64,000 bases of DNA from Parachlorella kessleri (lineage: Eukaryota; Chlorophyta; Trebouxiophyceae; Chlorellales; Chlorellaceae), in the NCBI GenBank assembly GCA_001598975.1, contig BBXU01000533.1, positions 1-64,000 of the forward strand, written 5' to 3'. Both the position numbers and the translations under genes were made by a program. The notes below the pieces were generated by a model. It did not search any database, was not told where the DNA came from, and worked only from the letters and a program-made list of their open reading frames with translations. Below are positions 59,601 through 64,000 of this stretch, piece after piece (positions within the stretch are counted from its first letter, which is position 1; the number at the start of each line of letters is the position of its first letter).

Positions 59601-60275
59601 GGGCAGGAGCTGCTGCTGCTCGACTGCAGCAGGCTGCGGCGGCGGGAGCCGCCGCCGGCGCAGTTTGCGACGCCCGTGGTGTTGCACAGCTTCTGAAAGC
59701 CAGAGGCCTGGTGCTGGTTGCCCCAGGGTACATTAGTGATGCCATTGACCACTGTAATGATCGAGACCATGGCGCTGTCCGACTGGGGGTAGCAGACGCT
59801 GCGGAAAGACCATATCGCCCGCACTTGGTTGAGCGCTGCAGCGAACACGGAGGCAGAAGGGAGGGGGGTAGTGGCACTTGTCAGGTAAGCTCTTCCGAAG
59901 CCATACACCTACAACAAAACCTCTGTGCGGCCCCCGCATCCGGCCACCCTACGGAGTAGTTAAAGTGACCGCAGTGCACCAGGTGCGCTCGGTCAGGCTG
60001 AGCGTCCGAGTGTAGCCAAACTCCAAAGCCATACCCAGCCCGACCCCTCCATTGCTCCTGCCACTCTGCAATTTGCTTTGTTACTCGATTACCACAAGCA
60101 AGGGTTCTCCGCCGCTTCCTGGGCTCCCAGGCAACCACATACCATTCTGGAGTCGGCCCGCCAGCACAGCCGAAGCCTCCAAAACCCCCTCACCTCCAAC
60201 AGGAGCAGGGCCCAGCCCACAGAATAGCGCTGCCAGCACCAATATCAACAAGCCGTCGCTTATACCAGGCTGCAT
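56680..60275 (-). CDS. Single-pass type I membrane protein with Pro-rich stalk (paralog A)
   Basis: Multi-exon gene from ATG 60275 to TAA 56680; several internal junctions are not phase-proven. Exons include 60143-60275, about 59577-59838, 58950-59055, 58352-58663, 57898-57975, 57412-57548, 57025-57135 and 56680-56790. Order: signal peptide (LLILVLAALFCGLGPAP); an ectodomain with scattered Cys and N-glycosylation-like sites (SVCYPQSDSAMVSIITVVNG, CNTTGVANCAGG, GVWDGNSIINLVRTSM); a stalk rich in PPPSPPPPSSPPP and Ala/Pro as in algal cell-wall glycoproteins; a Gly-rich membrane helix (AAVIGGVIGGVVGLAVISAL); a basic cytosolic start (RRKSYVRAREKFQEDLAEHR); SDTSPALERISKMAEWDRQQ; ERSKLGLGKKG; an acidic segment (DDIEVPDDEFDTVLV); and a basic tail ELPPQEKKMRLSIFGRKG. 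A related gene lies upstream (paralog B). The C-terminal tail may bind membrane or cytoskeleton; function unknown. Confidence 0.65.
57511..57753 (-). repeat. Direct duplication of an exon edge and its intron in paralog A
   Basis: The block beginning TTGCTGATGCGCTCCA at 57511 recurs at 57628, and the following GCAGCACAGCAAGCCAGCAAT block at about 57588 recurs at about 57714. Each copy includes the coding segment DTSPALERIS. Copy 1 continues into the open KMAEWDRQQ frame; copy 2 runs into intron-like sequence, so it is probably not used. Confidence 0.75.
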
Positions 60276-62345
60276 TTCCCAGGGAAGGAGGAAGCCTTGT
60301 CGTATGCCTCCTGGACCCTGTCGCGGCCTGCAAGCGGGGAGCAAGATCAACTGCCATATCAGCCCAACAGTTCAGTGGCTCGTCTTCACTCGTTGGAAAC
60401 TGCGAGAAATCCTCCTAACTTGCGAGTTGGCCGAGAGACCAGGCATCCTTCTGTCACATGTCGTGGCATGTCAGAAGATACCCAACCGCACCTGGAACGA
60501 GCCGTAGATGGCTGGGTGACTGAGTCCAGTTACCTACAGAAGCCGCCCCAGGCTGACACCTCACCACACACCTAAGAAGGGAGTTGCCCAGATACAGGAG
60601 GGATCTACTGCCAAATGCCAGACCAGGAACTGTTCGCTGTCCTTAACAGTTATCCAACCTACACTGCTGGGGCGGGCTGCGTCTCTGACGTCGATGTCGG
60701 GTGAGGAGGAGGGCAGTACAAAGTCGTGGTACAGCTCTAGCTCCCAACAACCTGCAACAGTCGATGGAACCAGTGACGGGGGCCATCATATCTCGCGTGC
60801 GCTTGAACCCGCACTAAGCACGGTTGAATTAGGGGCTCGATGTGCTAGGAAGAGGGAGTCGTACCATGGTAGGGAAAGGCCAGGAACTGGCATCAGCTGG
60901 CATGGGTGCCAAGGTTAGTCACTGGTGTCCTACTGAGCAGCACTGAGGGTCACTTCTTTGCACACAAAGCCACGTCTCTGACTGGCCCTTGTTTCAGCTT
61001 GCACAAGGTCTTCCAAACCTAGGCTCTGCTGAGAACAAAGGACACAGGCCAAAGACTCCCAGTTTGGACAAAGCCTCAACGAGCCACAGCCAGCTGTGTA
61101 CAGAGCCACGAGGTTGGGGGTCCTCCAAGTGCTGTGCTCGTCAGCTGGTCCCTGACAACGGGTCACTTGCAATAAGCTGGGGGTCCTCGGTCCTGAGCTG
61201 CTACTTGGCCTGCCCAGTTGCTGTAACGCTGGAGCATGCAGACGCCTGACCCACTTAGGTACCCTGCAAGCCCAGCTACTCAAATTGGTGTGATGTAATA
61301 CTCTCTGCCCGTCGCTCCAGCCTTTGCTAAAGTGGCAGGCAATGCGATCAGAGAGGAGGTACGGGTATCCTAACAGGGTTGTATGCAGTTCTACTCTGTG
61401 TCTTGCCTGAGATCTTTCTCCACCTCCAACTTCGTATCCAGACAGCTGAGGTACATTTCCCTCAGCCCACTGTACCATGCAGGAAACAGTTACACAAGTA
61501 AGTAGGTCGTATAGCCTAGCGTCTTCAACCCCCAGCCTACCAACATACGCCAGTGGCCCTAAGCGCTTCACGAAATGGCCGGACGACACAACTGGCAGGA
61601 CAAAGATGAATACTTCAGCAGCACCTAACGAGGCATGGGCCCACAGAACATACGCTGCGTTTTAGGCATCAAGAACCTCCAGCCTGAATGGCGGGCCGGA
61701 AACAATGAACACGCACGCTATCCTGCACATATGTGCATACAAATCAAGCAACCCTGCTGCAATGAAACACCACGGCCACGAACGCAACATGAGCAAGCAA
61801 GGCACTCAATGGAACCACCAGGCAGCCTGCGTTAACAGGGAGAAAAAACAAACACCCGCCGCACCCAAATACCGACGTGGCGGTCAACAGATCACCCCCC
61901 AGCTGCTACTCCTGCAGGCTGATCGCAACAGAGCACGACATGCCGGCCTTCAGCAGGCATGCCCAACAACGCAGCGCGCACAGCTCATAGCAGAGTGCAA
62001 AACTCTCCGTGCAAGGGCCACGCAGCACAAATGAGTGTACAGCCTCTGCAGCACAAACGACAGGCCTTCCAGCTGCTGCATGCCCGGCAGGCAGGCAAAG
62101 AACACATGGCAATCGAGGTGCACGACCGTCCGAGCCGAAACAAGACAATCAAATGGCAGCAAACAAGCCCAGCCGTGCCGTGGAATGTGCAGCCCACAAA
62201 GACCGCACCGCCCCCCATGCCTGCCTAGGCGGAGGAGCCGCACACATTTCTGGTAGGCAGAGGCAGGCACAGGCAGCATGCTTGATTCATAGAGGCTGCT
62301 TGGCGGGGGCCACGGCCTAAGGACCCCAGCTGTTAGCGGGGACGC
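60276..62345. other. Intergenic region between the two paralogs
   Basis: About 2.1 kb between paralog A's start and paralog B's stop. A 219-codon open frame on the minus strand (60930-61589) has no recognised motif and looks unlike its neighbours in composition; it may be chance or an old gene fragment. Rest: promoter of A and 3' UTR of B. Confidence 0.35.
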
Positions 62346-64000
62346 TCACTTCTTGAACAGGCTCTTGAACCCCTTCTTCTGCTGTGGCGGCATCTCGATG
62401 TCTGCTGACCGGGTGTGGTCCCTGTCCTGCTGGCAGCATGGGACAGACACTGGCCAGTCAGCAGCCCACCACAACTCATTCCAGCAGAGTAGACCCGCTG
62501 AAGCGGACAGAGCACCCAATTTTTGTCTAGAGTACCGCCCCACAAGGTCAGGGTGTCTTGTGCAGGATGGGATGCAGTACCCAAGCTGCCTCGCTAGCAA
62601 ATTGGCTTCCAAACAAGTCTGGCCAGAAGCTTGCAGGACCAGCTTGGGGGAGGGGCCCATGTCAGGCACTGAGTTGATCACCAAGTCGCTGTGTTCCGGT
62701 ACATAACCCTCTTAGTGACCCCTGGCAATCGTACAACTTACCCAGGCCACAACCACCCCTCCCCTCCTCCCACACCAGCACCATCGTGAGCTCTAAATCG
62801 ATGACCTCCAACCCCAGGCCCAGTGCCAGTGATATGACTAGCCAGGATTCGCCCCCCCACCCCCTCCCACCCCCCTTCTTACCAGCACAGTGTTGAGCTC
62901 CAGGTCGATGTCATCCAGCGGGTCCTTGTCTGGCGGGCTCTGCTGCCTCTTCTTGGATGCGCCGGTGGTGGGTGGCGGGGTCACAGGGCTGCTGGCAGAG
63001 CCTGCAGGGCACGAACTATGGTACTATCTTTAGTGCTACCACTTGGTTGACAGCCGACAGGGCAGACACAGCACTTCACAGCTGCTGGCAGAGCCTGCAG
63101 GGCACGCACAACAACACGGTCACGGGCTATCTTCAGTGCTACCAGTTGGTTGACTGCCGAGTGGGCAGGCGGGCAAAAGTACTTCACAGGTGCTTCCACA
63201 GCTTGCAGGGGATACAGAGGGTCGCCCAATCCCTCGTGTAGGTTTGTTGAGACTCTCGAGGCTGGGGAGGGTGGGGAGGGAGTTGCACGACTGCGTGTGG
63301 TGCGTACCAACCACAGCGAATGTCACACCGTCTGACCTCCAGGTGTTACACGGTGGGAGAAGGGGACCCAACCCGAATACAATTGCATTGCAGCTTGCTA
63401 CAGACCAGTGCCTGCACCCACGGACCCCTGGACTTTCCTTCACACACCAAAGCGCAAGGACAGCCAGCATCAGAGATGGTGGGCTTCACCCTTTCAGCAG
63501 ACCCATGCATTGTCACCTTCAGGATTCTTTATCACAAACTTGTCATTTCACACACGAATCGACTTCTACTACCACCACCAAGGGTGTACCATCCCACCTA
63601 CTGCATGATCCACACCCGCCCCAATGCCCACAGGCACACCACTGACGCCCCAGGCCCCCCCCCCCTAGCGACACTCACGGGGGTTGTCTCCCCGCCCGCT
63701 GTTGGATGCCCAGCGGCCCAGCCCCAGCTGCGAGCGCTGCGTGCGGTCTGACGTGCTGCGGAACGACTTAAAATCCTCATGGGCCAGCGTCTTGCTGCCC
63801 AGGGCCGACGCGCCGCGGATGGAGGCGGCACGGTCAAAGGGGCTGCGGCCGCTGGCCGTGCCATCCACCTTGGCGCGGTAGGCGGCGGCTGCACCGGGGG
63901 GGAGTGAAGGAGGGGGACTGGCTTCTTGTTGCTGACAAGGGCTAGGGTTTGGTGTTAGGGGTGAGACAGTATGAAGAGATTACACAAGGGGGGAGTGAAG
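62346..64000 (-). CDS. Membrane-protein paralog B (3' part only; 5' end off window)
   Basis: Only the cytosolic end is in the window. Exons: 63679-63888, 62883-63001 and 62346-62426 (stop TGA). It reads SPFDRAASIRGASALGS, LAHEDFKSFRSTSDRT, RSQLGLGRWASNSGR, then a Pro/Lys-rich part with DPLDDIDLELNTVLV, and ends EMPPQQKKGFKSLFKK. The order and spacing match paralog A: RSQLGLG versus RSKLGLG, an acidic stretch ending (N/D)TVLV before an intron at the same position, and PPQ(E/Q)KK followed by a basic, hydrophobic end. The signal peptide, ectodomain and membrane helix should lie to the right of 64000. Confidence 0.65.
62985..63190. repeat. Direct repeats of about 100 bases in a paralog B intron
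   Basis: GCTGCTGGCAGAGCCTGCAGGGCAC occurs at the exon edge (about 62988) and again near 63081, each followed by TTCAGTGCTACCA-like and GGTTGAC(A/T)GCCGA sequence; a third degenerate start (GCTTCCACAGCTTGCAGGG) is near 63191. Copy 1 includes the true splice acceptor of the exon ending at 63001, so each copy carries an acceptor-like CTGCAGG. Confidence 0.7.

Overview
This window looks like nuclear DNA from a green alga, most likely a trebouxiophyte-type chlorophyte. Nearly every gene is split into 5-25 short exons by GT-AG introns of roughly 80-600 bases, GC content is moderate, and the gene content is plant-type: a nuclear-encoded plastid ribosomal protein (PSRP3/Ycf65), a plastid-type homogentisate prenyltransferase, a GDT1/PAM71-like transporter, a plant-type BRO1 protein and a plant-type leucine-rich-repeat (LRR) receptor kinase. 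I saw no prokaryotic operons, CRISPR arrays, rRNA or convincing tRNA genes. Gene models were built by hand by joining ORF segments at GT-AG (sometimes GC-AG) sites and checking that reading phase is kept; where phase closes from ATG to stop I say so.

Layout, left to right: M20 peptidase/PM20D1-like (minus, 3' end outside the window); BRO1-domain protein (plus); small unrecognised gene (minus, 8.3-9.0 kb); AFG1/LACE1-type mitochondrial AAA ATPase (minus, 9.9-14.8 kb); HIG1-domain respiratory supercomplex factor (plus, 15.3-16.25 kb); EF-hand protein with repeated 'DI-x-GT/GA' motifs (minus, about 16.7-19.9 kb); a gene-poor stretch (20-22.6 kb); an 83-residue coiled-coil protein (minus, 22.6-23.25 kb); DUF707-type glycosyltransferase (minus, 24.3-26.6 kb); a 25-exon LRR receptor kinase (plus, 26.95-36.4 kb); an unrecognised conserved-looking protein (plus, 37-39.2 kb); a CK1-like kinase (minus, 40.2-43.2 kb); a 155-residue coiled-coil protein (plus, 43.4-44.6 kb); PSRP3 (minus, 44.8-46.8 kb); GDT1/PAM71-like transporter (plus, 47.2-49.4 kb); homogentisate prenyltransferase (minus, 50.6-53.5 kb); Stealth-family sugar-phosphate transferase (minus, 54.2-55.9 kb); and two tandem paralogous single-pass membrane proteins (minus, 56.7-60.3 kb and 62.3 kb to the right edge).

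Five of the gene boundaries are head-to-head pairs whose start codons lie only about 190-550 bases apart, suggesting shared bidirectional promoters. Three consecutive genes (44.8-53.5 kb) encode plastid proteins: ribosome, thylakoid/envelope ion transport, and tocopherol/plastoquinone synthesis. The most unusual item is the receptor kinase, which joins a signal peptide, cysteine-rich modules, plant-type LRRs, a transmembrane helix and a TKL-type kinase carrying DFN instead of DFG. Other noteworthy features are partial exon duplications in three genes, three GC-AG introns, and a glycosyltransferase whose terminal stop codon overlaps a perfect splice donor.
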